Below, piece after piece: positions 1 to 7,708 of a stretch of DNA of 64,000 nucleotides. Below the pieces are notes generated by a model. It was not told where the DNA came from. It did no database searches and saw nothing but the letters and a program-made list of their open reading frames with translations. The DNA is from Pseudomonas allokribbensis (GTDB taxonomy: Bacteria > Pseudomonadota > Gammaproteobacteria > Pseudomonadales > Pseudomonadaceae): assembly GCF_014863605.1 (NCBI RefSeq), contig NZ_CP062252.1:6501028-6565027 (forward strand), read 5' to 3'. Numbering within the stretch: position 1 is the stretch's first letter; each line of letters begins with the position of its first letter. The translations under genes and the position numbers were made by a program.

Positions 1-191
1 ACCGTTCGTTCCGGTTGAATTTCGAAGTGATGTTGCTGACGGTCGATAGCGAATTCGCCGGCCACGTGGAACAGATGCTCAATGAGGACTTTGCCCAGGC
101 CTACGAAATCGCCAAGGAAGAAGGCCGGGAGATCCACCGCCTGCAACAACTCGGCATGCGGATCGCCCGGCTGATTTCACCGATTCTCTAG
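1..191 (+). CDS. Cardiolipin synthase-like (phospholipase D superfamily) protein, C-terminal fragment
   Basis: Only the last 62 codons are present; the gene begins upstream of the window. The reading frame opens at base 3 and ends with TAG at 189-191. The fragment reads [16 protein letters not shown] and ends in a charged amphipathic tail ([19 protein letters not shown]). This resembles the C-terminus that follows the second HKD motif in bacterial cardiolipin synthases, where an 'S...LNFE' strand precedes a helix. The HKD motifs themselves lie outside the window, so catalytic competence cannot be judged. It converges on cfa with a 1-base gap. Both genes would act on membrane phospholipids, which fits the assignment. 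Confidence 0.6.
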   Translation, partial: RSFRLNFEVMLLTVDSEFAGHVEQMLNEDFAQAYEIAKEEGREIHRLQQLGMRIARLISPIL

Positions 192-192
192 C

Positions 193-1380
193 TCAAGGGT
201 TATAGATGTCGTCGCGGGTCCACGGCAGTTCATGGCTGCCATCGGGGTGGGCCTTCACCGCGAGAATCTGGTGCAAATTGATCCAGCCCCGGGCAAACGC
301 GTAGGCGCAACCGGCCAGGTACAGGCGCCAGATACGCAGGGCCTGATCCGGCACCAGTTTGCCGGCCGCTTCGAGGTTGTCCTCCAGCCGCTCGCTCCAA
401 TGGTCCAGCGTGCGCGCGTAATGCAGACGCAGGCTTTCGACATCGACGACCTCCAGACCGGCCTCGCTGATCTCGGCCGAGATCATCGCCAGGTGTGGCA
501 GCTCGCCATTGGGGAACACATATTTTTCGATGAAGTCGCCAGCACCGCGTCCCACCGGACGGCCATCGGTGTGCTTGGCGGTGATGCCGTGGTTCATCAC
601 CAGACCGCCCTCTTTCACCGCGCCGAACAGGGTTTTGCAGTACTCGGCCAGGTTGGCGTGACCCACGTGCTCAAACATGCCGACGCTCACCACTTTGTCG
701 AAACGCCCGTCCTGCGGCAGATCGCGGTAATCGAGCAGTTGCAGTTCGATCTGATCTTCCAGGCCTTCGGCTTTGACGCGCTCCCGAGCCAGCGCCAGTT
801 GCTCCTTGCTCAGGGTGATACCGAAGACTTTGGCACCGAACTCACGGGCGGCGTAACGCGCCAGACCGCCCCAACCGCAACCCACATCCAGCAAGTAGTC
901 ACCCGGTTGCAGGCGCAGCTTGCGACACAGGTGCCGGAACTTCGCCTGCTGGGCCTGCTCCAGGGTTTCGCTGCCGGTTTCGAAATAGGCGCAGGAATAC
1001 GCCATGTCGCTGTCCAGCCACAGCTGATAGAACGCGTTGGACAGGTCGTAGTGGTAGGAAATGGCTTTGGCGTCGGTTTCCTTGTCGTGCACGGTTCGCA
1101 CCGGCTGACTGTCTTCGTCCTCGTCGAGCAACGCGTTGCTCAATTCATCGCAGACCCGGATGACCTCGCTGATCGAGCCCTCGAGTTCGAGCTTGCCCTC
1201 AACGAACGCCGCCCCCAGCGCGTCGAGACTTGGATGGGTCAATTGAGACACCATCAACGGGTCCTTGACCACGATGGTGACGCTGGGCGTCGGGCCCAAA
1301 TTGAATTCATGGCCGTCCCAGAGTCGCAGGCGAAGCGGAAGCTGCAGATTCTGTAAGGCCGGTGGAAGTTGCGCGAGCAT
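193..1380 (-). CDS. cfa: Cyclopropane-fatty-acyl-phospholipid synthase
   Basis: 395 aa. The enzyme transfers a methylene group from S-adenosylmethionine to cis double bonds of membrane phospholipid acyl chains, usually on entry to stationary phase or under acid stress. The SAM-binding loop is LLDVGCGWGG at about residues 163-172. It is preceded by the family motif YHYDLSNAFY (about 109-118) and SCAYF (about 129-133). C-terminal Cfa-type blocks (FIEKYVFPNG, FARGWINLHQ) are also present. The ATG at 1380 is preferred over an in-frame upstream start at 1425 because an AGGGGG Shine-Dalgarno lies about 7 bases before it and the longer N-terminus is not family-like. It is convergent with the cardiolipin-synthase-like gene and downstream of the hmtA operon, separated by about 180 bp. 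Confidence 0.93.
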   Translation of the reverse strand: MLAQLPPALQNLQLPLRLRLWDGHEFNLGPTPSVTIVVKDPLMVSQLTHPSLDALGAAFVEGKLELEGSISEVIRVCDELSNALLDEDEDSQPVRTVHDKETDAKAISYHYDLSNAFYQLWLDSDMAYSCAYFETGSETLEQAQQAKFRHLCRKLRLQPGDYLLDVGCGWGGLARYAAREFGAKVFGITLSKEQLALARERVKAEGLEDQIELQLLDYRDLPQDGRFDKVVSVGMFEHVGHANLAEYCKTLFGAVKEGGLVMNHGITAKHTDGRPVGRGAGDFIEKYVFPNGELPHLAMISAEISEAGLEVVDVESLRLHYARTLDHWSERLEDNLEAAGKLVPDQALRIWRLYLAGCAYAFARGWINLHQILAVKAHPDGSHELPWTRDDIYNP

Positions 1381-1557
1381 GGAATATCCCCCTGGTTTCA
1401 GACGTCTGATCTGAGGGTAGACCATCCTTGAAAATTAGCAGGCTATCGATTCGATAGTCGCCACCTATCAGCCAACGTGGCTGCAACGGCACCGATCTCC
1501 GTGCTCCAGTGCGCCTTCTCTGAAGACTTCAAGACCGGCGCACAGTTCGAAAAATGA

Positions 1558-3465
1558 TCAATTCTGCTCGTTCAGCTTCAACAGCGGCTCCTGGAAGCGC
1601 AACAAGCGACCGGCATTGCCCAACACCAGCAATGTGCTGAGGTTGTGTAGCAGCGCAGCGATCATCGCCCCGGCGGCACCTAGCCAGCCGAACGCGGCGA
1701 ACACGACGATGGCCAGCGTCCAGCCCAGACCGATGATCACGTTTACCTGCAGCGTGCGCCGACATTGGCGGCTCAGGCGCACACAAGTGCCGAGACGGCG
1801 CAGATCACTGCCGATCAGCACGATGTCGGCGGACGCCAATGCGATGTCCGCACCGCCCGCCCCCATCGCAACCCCCACCACCCCGGCCTTGAGTGCCAGC
1901 GAATCGTTGATGCCGTCGCCGACCACCATCGGCCGGAAACCGTTGTCGATTTCCTTCAACACTCGATTGAGTTTGTCTTCGGGCAAGGCTTGGGCTTCGA
2001 CTTCATGCAGGCCGACATCCCGCGCCAGGGTTTGCGCCACGCTCTGACGGTCGCCGGTCAGCAACAGTTGCCGACCGAGGCCCAATTCGCGCAGTTCGCT
2101 CAAGGCGAAGCGTGCTTCCGGTTTGACGCTGTCAGCCAGTAACAACCAGGCGAGAAACTCACCATTCAAGGCCAAGCCGGCGATCGGGCCGTCGTGATCG
2201 GGAACCGATGTGGTCGGGATGCCCAGTTGCGCAAACAGCTCCGGGCGACCGAGTGCCGCTTCACCCTGCTCCGTCTTGGCGACCACACCCAAACCTTGTC
2301 GTTCGTGAATGTCGGTCAGTACCAGCACGTTGTCTGCATGAACCAGACCCGCCAGTGCACGACTGACCGGGTGACTGCTGGCAGCGCCAAGACTGGCAGC
2401 CAGCGCCATCACGGAATCGTGATCCGCCTGCGCGCTGTTGATCGACTGCAAACGCAACGTGCCGTAGGTGAGCGTGCCGGTCTTGTCGACCACCAGGGAC
2501 GTGAGGTCAGCCAACTCTTCAAGGAAGGCCGAACTGCGGATCAGAATCCCGTGCCGCGCCGCGACCGCCACACCGGCAATCGCCGTGGCCGGTGCCGACA
2601 ACACCAGCGCGCAAGGACAGGCTGCGACCAGCACCGCCAACATTGCCTGCGCATCGTTGGTGACAAACCAGGTCACCGCCGCCAGCAGCAACACCAGCAC
2701 CATGTAGCTGCCAGCGTAACGTTCCAGCAGCCGGGTGATCGGTGGTTTGGAACGCTCGGCGTTCTGCATCAGCGCGATGACCTTGCCCAGGGTCGATTCA
2801 TCGCCGGTGCGGGTCACTTCAATACGCAGCAAACCATCGAGGTTGATCGCCCCGCCAAACACGGTCATTCCGACGCCCGCCTCCACCGGCACCGACTCAC
2901 CGGTGATCGACGCTGTGTCGAGGCTGGCCTGGCCGGACAACACCCGCCCGTCTGCCGGCACCCGATCACCAGCGCGGACTTCAACGGAGTCACCCGCCTT
3001 GAGCGTGCCGTTATCGACTTCGATCACAGTGCCGTCCGCCTGGATTTTCCGTGCATGGCTGCGAGTAAGTTGACCCAACGCGTGAATCGCCTCCTGCGAG
3101 CCAATCACGCTGCGCTCCTCCAGCACATGGCCGAAGATCATGATGATCGGCAGCAGCGCAGCGGTGAGCAGGTCACCGGTTGCCCAAGCGCCAAGCATCG
3201 CCAGCGCGATCAATTGGTCGGTGATGCCGTGCAGACTCGGATAACGCAAGCTGAACCATGCCGAACGCATCACTGGCACTGCGACCAGCAAAGAAGCAAC
3301 ACCGAGCAGCAACTGACTGACGCCGGTTTGCTCCGGCATCAACCAGCGCCAGATCAATCCAAGCCCAAGCAAGCCAAGGGCGAGCATCGCCAGGGTCAAT
3401 TGGCGCGCAGCGCGACGTTGCTCAGCCGAGGACAACAGGCTCGGTGCGGCGGTAGTGGCGGTCAT
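1558..3465 (-). CDS. hmtA: P1B-type heavy-metal ATPase, HmtA-like Zn/Cu transporter
   Basis: 635 aa inner-membrane cation pump. Visible P-type ATPase signatures are TGES (188-191) in the actuator domain, the metal-site CPC (283-285) in a membrane helix, the phosphorylated Asp in DKTGTLT (D327), the P1B-specific SHP (364-366) and GDGIND (517-522). There is no N-terminal CxxC metal-binding domain. In P. aeruginosa the ATPase found with SPFH proteins is HmtA (PA2435), described as a zinc/copper importer rather than an exporter. The name is given here by context and motif, not by alignment. It is the last gene of a four-gene operon and its start overlaps the previous stop by 4 bases (ATGA). A zinc or cadmium exporter remains the alternative, but the His-rich partner and Zur-like box favour uptake. 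Confidence 0.72.
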   Translation of the reverse strand: MTATTAAPSLLSSAEQRRAARQLTLAMLALGLLGLGLIWRWLMPEQTGVSQLLLGVASLLVAVPVMRSAWFSLRYPSLHGITDQLIALAMLGAWATGDLLTAALLPIIMIFGHVLEERSVIGSQEAIHALGQLTRSHARKIQADGTVIEVDNGTLKAGDSVEVRAGDRVPADGRVLSGQASLDTASITGESVPVEAGVGMTVFGGAINLDGLLRIEVTRTGDESTLGKVIALMQNAERSKPPITRLLERYAGSYMVLVLLLAAVTWFVTNDAQAMLAVLVAACPCALVLSAPATAIAGVAVAARHGILIRSSAFLEELADLTSLVVDKTGTLTYGTLRLQSINSAQADHDSVMALAASLGAASSHPVSRALAGLVHADNVLVLTDIHERQGLGVVAKTEQGEAALGRPELFAQLGIPTTSVPDHDGPIAGLALNGEFLAWLLLADSVKPEARFALSELRELGLGRQLLLTGDRQSVAQTLARDVGLHEVEAQALPEDKLNRVLKEIDNGFRPMVVGDGINDSLALKAGVVGVAMGAGGADIALASADIVLIGSDLRRLGTCVRLSRQCRRTLQVNVIIGLGWTLAIVVFAAFGWLGAAGAMIAALLHNLSTLLVLGNAGRLLRFQEPLLKLNEQN

Positions 3466-4520
3466 TTACTGGCTCCCTGAATGATCAGGCGGGAATCGTC
3501 TTTCGGATCGACCGTGGTGACCGAACCGGCCTGGCTGAGAATTTTCGGTATCCGTTCGCGGTACAGGCGCAGCAGCATTTGCGGGTCGGTGCCCTGCTGT
3601 CGGGCCTGGGCCAGACTCATGACGGTCGCGGTATCGGCGGAGGCTTTTGCCAACCGCTCACCGGCCTGGGCATGGGCGACCTGCAAGGTACGGTCGGCCA
3701 GTTCGTTGGCGGTCTGGGTGATTTTTTCAGCGTCGGTGCGGGCATTGGCCACCGCTTTGTCAGCCTGTTGGCTGGCGGTCAGTACGGCGTTGAAAGCACC
3801 GACCGCCGGCTCGGGCAGACTCGATTGCACATCGACCCGTGCCACTTCGATACCGATGCCCTGCCCGCTCGACTTCAATTCAGCCAAGCGACGATTGATG
3901 CCTTGCACCAGGTCGCCGCGCAATCGCTCGCGTCGTTCGGCGGCTTGATTGTCGGCGCCGATCAGTTCCGGTCGCGCCACCAGAATGGTGTCCAGATCCC
4001 GCGCCGCCGTCAGGGCCACCGCACTGCGGGTCACCAGTCGATCCAGTGCCGGCAGCACATGGTCGCCTTGCAGCACGAAGTCATAAGGATCGGTGACCTT
4101 GTAGAACACCCGCACATCCAGCTGCACGACACCGGCATCACCCGTGAGCAAATAGCCTGAACCGGCCAATGCATCGCTCAGCGGTGTGGCGAATGTCGCA
4201 ACGCGATCGGCCTGTATTGCAGCAGGACTGCGCAACAGGTTTTCCACTCGACGCTCGATGACCCGATCCGCCGCCGGCAGCAAAACAACCTGTTCGAACG
4301 GCTGCGGCCAAGCCAATAACAACCCGGCATTCTGGATGCGATCCAGTGCACCGAAATGCATGACCACCGCGCGATTCTGCGGGTCGATCTGCCGCACGTT
4401 GGAAAACGCCCAGGCCAACGCCGCCAACACCGTCACCGCGTACAGGGCAAAAAACGCCAGACGTCCCGCCTGAATCCACGGACTGTTCAACGAATTTGTT
4501 CCACGTGGAACTTCACTCAT
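3462..4520 (-). CDS. SPFH/HflC-like membrane protein, third SPFH gene of the hmtA operon
   Basis: 352 aa. A single hydrophobic segment at about residues 19-42 is followed by an SPFH (stomatin/prohibitin/HflKC) domain, starting around the NRAVVMHFGALDR strand, and a long Ala/Gln-rich helical region (about 230-310) typical of prohibitin-type oligomerisation helices. The topology is N-in, with the bulk periplasmic as in HflC. It is smaller than and distinct from the canonical hflC near hflX, so the usual label 'protease modulator HflC' probably misstates its role. The operon context suggests a scaffold for the P-type ATPase. It overlaps its neighbours by 4 bases on both sides. Its codons 4-8 are written by a perfect parS palindrome (4498-4511), which may constrain the N-terminus. 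Confidence 0.75.
   Translation of the reverse strand: MSEVPRGTNSLNSPWIQAGRLAFFALYAVTVLAALAWAFSNVRQIDPQNRAVVMHFGALDRIQNAGLLLAWPQPFEQVVLLPAADRVIERRVENLLRSPAAIQADRVATFATPLSDALAGSGYLLTGDAGVVQLDVRVFYKVTDPYDFVLQGDHVLPALDRLVTRSAVALTAARDLDTILVARPELIGADNQAAERRERLRGDLVQGINRRLAELKSSGQGIGIEVARVDVQSSLPEPAVGAFNAVLTASQQADKAVANARTDAEKITQTANELADRTLQVAHAQAGERLAKASADTATVMSLAQARQQGTDPQMLLRLYRERIPKILSQAGSVTTVDPKDDSRLIIQGASK
4498..4511. other. parS: parS centromere-like site, ParB-binding palindrome
   Basis: The perfect 14-bp palindrome GTTCCACGTGGAAC matches the parS core described for Pseudomonas. It lies inside the first codons of the SPFH gene that starts at 4520. The same window encodes parA and parB (54.7-56.4 kb). 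The site is about 59 kb from the oriC DnaA-box cluster. No other exact copy was found in the window by eye. Confidence 0.8.
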
Positions 4521-5560
4521 GGCTGCGTTCCGGTCTTGCTGTCCATATTCGGCGGGCCATCCACCAGCACTCGGAATGGCGCGGCGTCGGTGCGCAGGAT
4601 CAATTTGGTGTCCGGCGTGACGATAGTGCCAAGGGTATCCAGCGAACGCAGCAGGTTGTACAGCTGCGGCGATCCAGCATAAGCACGGCCATAAATCTGC
4701 GCCGCTTCGACCCGAGATTGCGCTTCGATTTCGGCCGCTTTCACCGTCGCGTCAGCCTGTACGATTCGCGCATCACGTTCAGCGCCGGAACGAATCTGCG
4801 CGGCTTCACGCTTGCCGATCGCCGTGCGTTCGGTGGCGATGGTTTCACGCTCGGCGCGCATCCGGTCAACCGTCGCGGTGAGTGTCACCGACGGCAAGGT
4901 CAGTCGCTCGATACCCACTTGCACCACGCGCACACCGTAAGTGGCGAGCAACTGCTGATCGATCTGTTGACGCAACTGCGCTTCGAAATCGGCGATGTGC
5001 ACCTGGTTGGCATCGGTGTTGACCAGATTGGCCAGGTCGAAACTGCTGGCGGTGGTCTCCAGTGCCGAGCCGACAAAGGTACGAATCTGCCGCGCCGCCT
5101 CATCTGGCTGATTCTGCACTGCGCGCATGAAACGCTGAACATTGTCCGCGTCACCCTGCACCTGCCACGCGACATACGCTTGCACAATGATGCGCAAACC
5201 GTCGCGGGTGCCGACATCCTGCAAACCACTCGATGTGGTGCGCAGACGCAGATCCACCGGGATCGCCGCTTCGAACGGCGCCGGCCAGCGCCAGCTCAGA
5301 CCGGGCTCCAGCAACACCCGGGACGGATTGCCGAAGCGGGTGATGACCGTGGCTTCACCGGAGCGCACCTGCACCAGACTTGCCGCTGCGATGGCAAACG
5401 CCACCAGCAACACAGCCCAGCCCATGTGTCGCCACGGGAAAGGCCCCGCTTCTTCCGGAGCACCATGATGGTGGTGGTGATGCCCGTGATGGTGATGGCC
5501 GCCATGAGCATGGTCGTGACCGCTGTGGTCATGGTGATCGTGAGTATGCGACTGGCTCAA
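4517..5560 (-). CDS. SPFH/HflK-like membrane protein with histidine-rich N-terminus
   Basis: 347 aa. Residues 5-32 contain 18 histidines, including runs of four and six, mixed with Asp and Gly. This looks like a metal-binding tail on the cytoplasmic side of the membrane. A hydrophobic helix follows at about 45-66, then an SPFH domain beginning with a TVITRFGNPSRVLLEPG segment (family core: F-G-x-P...L.PGL), and then an Ala/Glu/Arg-rich helical region. It is the second SPFH member of the operon. Its start and stop overlap the flanking genes by 4 bases, implying translational coupling and fixed stoichiometry. In the P. aeruginosa PA2434-PA2439 region similar SPFH genes accompany hmtA. The inferred role is zinc capture or scaffolding for the HmtA-like pump. 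It is not the canonical HflK. Confidence 0.78.
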   Translation of the reverse strand: MSQSHTHDHHDHSGHDHAHGGHHHHGHHHHHHGAPEEAGPFPWRHMGWAVLLVAFAIAAASLVQVRSGEATVITRFGNPSRVLLEPGLSWRWPAPFEAAIPVDLRLRTTSSGLQDVGTRDGLRIIVQAYVAWQVQGDADNVQRFMRAVQNQPDEAARQIRTFVGSALETTASSFDLANLVNTDANQVHIADFEAQLRQQIDQQLLATYGVRVVQVGIERLTLPSVTLTATVDRMRAERETIATERTAIGKREAAQIRSGAERDARIVQADATVKAAEIEAQSRVEAAQIYGRAYAGSPQLYNLLRSLDTLGTIVTPDTKLILRTDAAPFRVLVDGPPNMDSKTGTQP

Positions 5561-7515
5561 TGGGTGGCTCCTGGTTGAGCGGTGGTGCGCGCCGGCGTCG
5601 GGTCAGCCGGCAGCGTGAACGTACGCAGGTCGATGGTCGGCGCGTTGCTGCTGCCGCCGAGACGATGGTCGAGCACCAACAGTTTGGCTTTACCCAGTCC
5701 CTGACTGAGCTGGCTGAGGTACTGCTCCAGCACAAAGGCCTGACCGGCGCTGGCGTAGGCTTTTTGCTCGGCGCTGAATTTCTGGTCCGCCGCGCGGGCG
5801 GTCGAGCTGGTTTCGTGGGCATTGGCGCTGGCCTGATCGCGCGCGAGACTGGCCTGCAACTGCGCCTGATTACTTGCTTCGGCAGCCGCGCCACGCTCAC
5901 GAGAGATCAACGCCTGGGCGCCGATCTGCGCCGCTTGCACGCTGTGGTACGCGTTGGCCGCACCGGCCGGTGGGTGAATTGCCTCGACCACCGTGGCGAG
6001 AATTTCTACGCCGCTGTCGAGCTTCTGAAGATCGTTTTGCACGGCGCGGCCAATTTCATCGGCCAGCCCTACCCTGTCTTGCCCCAGCAAACCGTCGAGG
6101 GTGCGTGACGCAAAATCGTGGACCAGAATCCGGCTCGCAGTGCTGCGGATCAGCGTCGGCACATCCGCACTGTTGTAAGTCGCGGCCAACGCTGCCTGAT
6201 CGCTGAGGCCGATGCGGTAGACGAAACGCACGTCCATGTTGACGATCTGGAAGCTCTGTTGCTCGCCACGGCTGCTGGCGATGACCTGGGATTTGTCGTT
6301 GACGTGGCTGGCATCCCACAAGCGGTTGGCGGTGATCGGGGCCGGACCTTCCGCCGGATCCGGCAGCACGGGCGCCGGATTTTCGCCCACGCTGGTCGCC
6401 AGTTCATGCACCACGCCATTCTCCACGTTCAACACCCGGCCCAGCGGCCAAGGCAGGCCGGCATGCAAACCGGGGCCGAACACCTGCACCGGTTTGCCGA
6501 AGCGCTCGTAGATGCCACGACTTTGCAGCGGGATTTCATGAATGCCGGTGAGCAACCAGCCCACCGCCGCCACCAGCACCAACACCGGCAGGAACGCCCG
6601 GCGCATGTAACTGAAGGCCCAGATCTGCCGCAGATCGATACCGAAGCGGTTGTGCAATTCGTGCTGCAAGGCGAGCAATGGTTGCGGCGGCCAGCGCAGC
6701 AGATCGGCAACAAAACTGCGGGCCAGCAGCACCGGTTCAAGTTGTTCGCGGCGCGGACTGAACAGCGACAGCACGGCACGCAGCAACAACTCCAGCGCGA
6801 CCAGCCCCGGCAGGATGCCGATCAACACCGCCAGCCGCACAGGCCAGACCGAACTCTCACTGGCGAACAGCAAGCACAATGCACCCAGTACCAGACTGAT
6901 GATGACCACTCGAACCAGCTGCGCCAGCGCTCCCGCCTCGGGCCATTGCGCCGGGTTTTCCTGAGCCAGTTGCCGCTCCAGCACCAGCAGACCGAACGCC
7001 AGCAGCAGCGCAATCGCCGCGCTGACGGAAGCGGACAAACCCACCGCAGCCGAAGGCAATGCCAGGTTCCACATCTGCTCGATGCCGAGCAACGCCAACA
7101 GCGCCAGACCGCCCAGCCATAAGGTTGCCGCGCCGATCTGTCCCAGCACATGCAGGCTGCGTCGGCTCAATCGATCCAGCAGTCGCTCGTACCAGCCGTC
7201 CGGCCCCGGCGTTTCTGCCTCGACAGTCACCGGCACCACCGGGTTGATCACCCGCGCCCGCCAATCGGCCACCCACCACGCCGATTGCAGCCCGGCAACC
7301 AGTACCAGCAACGCCGCACTCTGATTGACCAGCAGCGCCGGCCACAGCGATTGCGAGGCGAACAGGCCAACAAAAAACGCCAGCACCCCTCCGGCCACGG
7401 CCAACCCGCCGAGTCCGATGGCCAACCGGCGCAATCGGCGACCCTGAGCCGCCGCCTGCTGAAAGCGCGGCAAACCGGTCACTTGCGTGCCATCAACGTC
7501 CAGATCGACTTGCAT
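5557..7515 (-). CDS. Large polytopic SPFH/HflK-like membrane protein, first gene of the hmtA operon
   Basis: 652 aa. The N-terminal half has about six predicted membrane helices (roughly 31-53, 57-82, 125-146, 154-181, 199-218, 226-252). A seventh helix at about 308-325 directly precedes an SPFH domain (IPLQSRGIYERFGKP and following) and a long helical tail rich in Ala and Gln. The polytopic N-terminus is absent from ordinary HflK. The ATG at 7515 was chosen, with a G-rich stretch in front; an in-frame GTG at 7539 is the alternative and would add 8 residues. The gene overlaps the His-rich SPFH gene by 4 bases. The Zur-like box lies 35-47 bases upstream of the chosen start. The biochemical function is unknown; a membrane scaffold for metal uptake is inferred. 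Confidence 0.72.
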   Translation of the reverse strand: MQVDLDVDGTQVTGLPRFQQAAAQGRRLRRLAIGLGGLAVAGGVLAFFVGLFASQSLWPALLVNQSAALLVLVAGLQSAWWVADWRARVINPVVPVTVEAETPGPDGWYERLLDRLSRRSLHVLGQIGAATLWLGGLALLALLGIEQMWNLALPSAAVGLSASVSAAIALLLAFGLLVLERQLAQENPAQWPEAGALAQLVRVVIISLVLGALCLLFASESSVWPVRLAVLIGILPGLVALELLLRAVLSLFSPRREQLEPVLLARSFVADLLRWPPQPLLALQHELHNRFGIDLRQIWAFSYMRRAFLPVLVLVAAVGWLLTGIHEIPLQSRGIYERFGKPVQVFGPGLHAGLPWPLGRVLNVENGVVHELATSVGENPAPVLPDPAEGPAPITANRLWDASHVNDKSQVIASSRGEQQSFQIVNMDVRFVYRIGLSDQAALAATYNSADVPTLIRSTASRILVHDFASRTLDGLLGQDRVGLADEIGRAVQNDLQKLDSGVEILATVVEAIHPPAGAANAYHSVQAAQIGAQALISRERGAAAEASNQAQLQASLARDQASANAHETSSTARAADQKFSAEQKAYASAGQAFVLEQYLSQLSQGLGKAKLLVLDHRLGGSSNAPTIDLRTFTLPADPTPARTTAQPGATH

Positions 7516-7549
7516 AACCCCCCAAAACCCTTGGCTCACTGCACAACTC

Positions 7550-7562
7550 GTTACGATATAAC
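7550..7562 (-). promoter_or_regulatory. Zur-box-like inverted repeat upstream of the SPFH-hmtA operon
   Basis: Read on the coding strand the 13-mer is GTTATATCGTAAC. It matches the palindromic Zur core GTTATA-N-TATAAC at 10 of 12 informative positions, and the outer arms CGTTA/TAACG pair perfectly. It sits just in front of the first gene of a metal-transport operon, where a zinc-dependent repressor would be expected. The consensus is recalled from gamma-proteobacterial Zur sites. Confidence 0.5.
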
Positions 7563-7630
7563 GAAATCCGTGAAATATTTGTACTCAATTTCACATTCAA
7601 GGATGCCCAACCTGTCGCGTTCCTGAAGCC

Positions 7631-7660
7631 TTGACCGAAATGTCCGGAAACGCACATATT
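7631..7660 (+). promoter_or_regulatory. Candidate sigma70 promoter of lpd3
   Basis: TTGACC (7631-7636) and CATATT (7655-7660) are separated by 18 bases, about 50 bases before the lpd3 start. The -35 match is good and the -10 only fair. The -10 overlaps the left arm of the adjacent ATTACGTACGTAAT palindrome. Confidence 0.4.
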
Positions 7661-7671
7661 ACGTACGTAAT
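7658..7671. promoter_or_regulatory. Perfect 14-bp palindrome in front of lpd3, possible operator
   Basis: ATTACGTACGTAAT lies in the divergent region between the hmtA operon and lpd3, 38 bases before the lpd3 ATG and overlapping the candidate -10. Its position suits a repressor site, but no regulator can be named from the sequence. Confidence 0.45.
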
Positions 7672-7708
7672 TTTTAGCGATCCGCATTCTTCAGCCAGGA
7701 GTAAGCGC

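Noticed and set aside
59..72. Second parS-like sequence (CGGCCACGTGGAAC)
   Set aside because: Only one half of the palindrome matches the core (11 of 14 bases) and it lies in ordinary coding sequence.
232..1356. Long plus-strand open frame opposite cfa, and similar long frames opposite most genes
   Set aside because: Shadow frames produced by high GC at third positions; no family signature, and they oppose well-supported genes.
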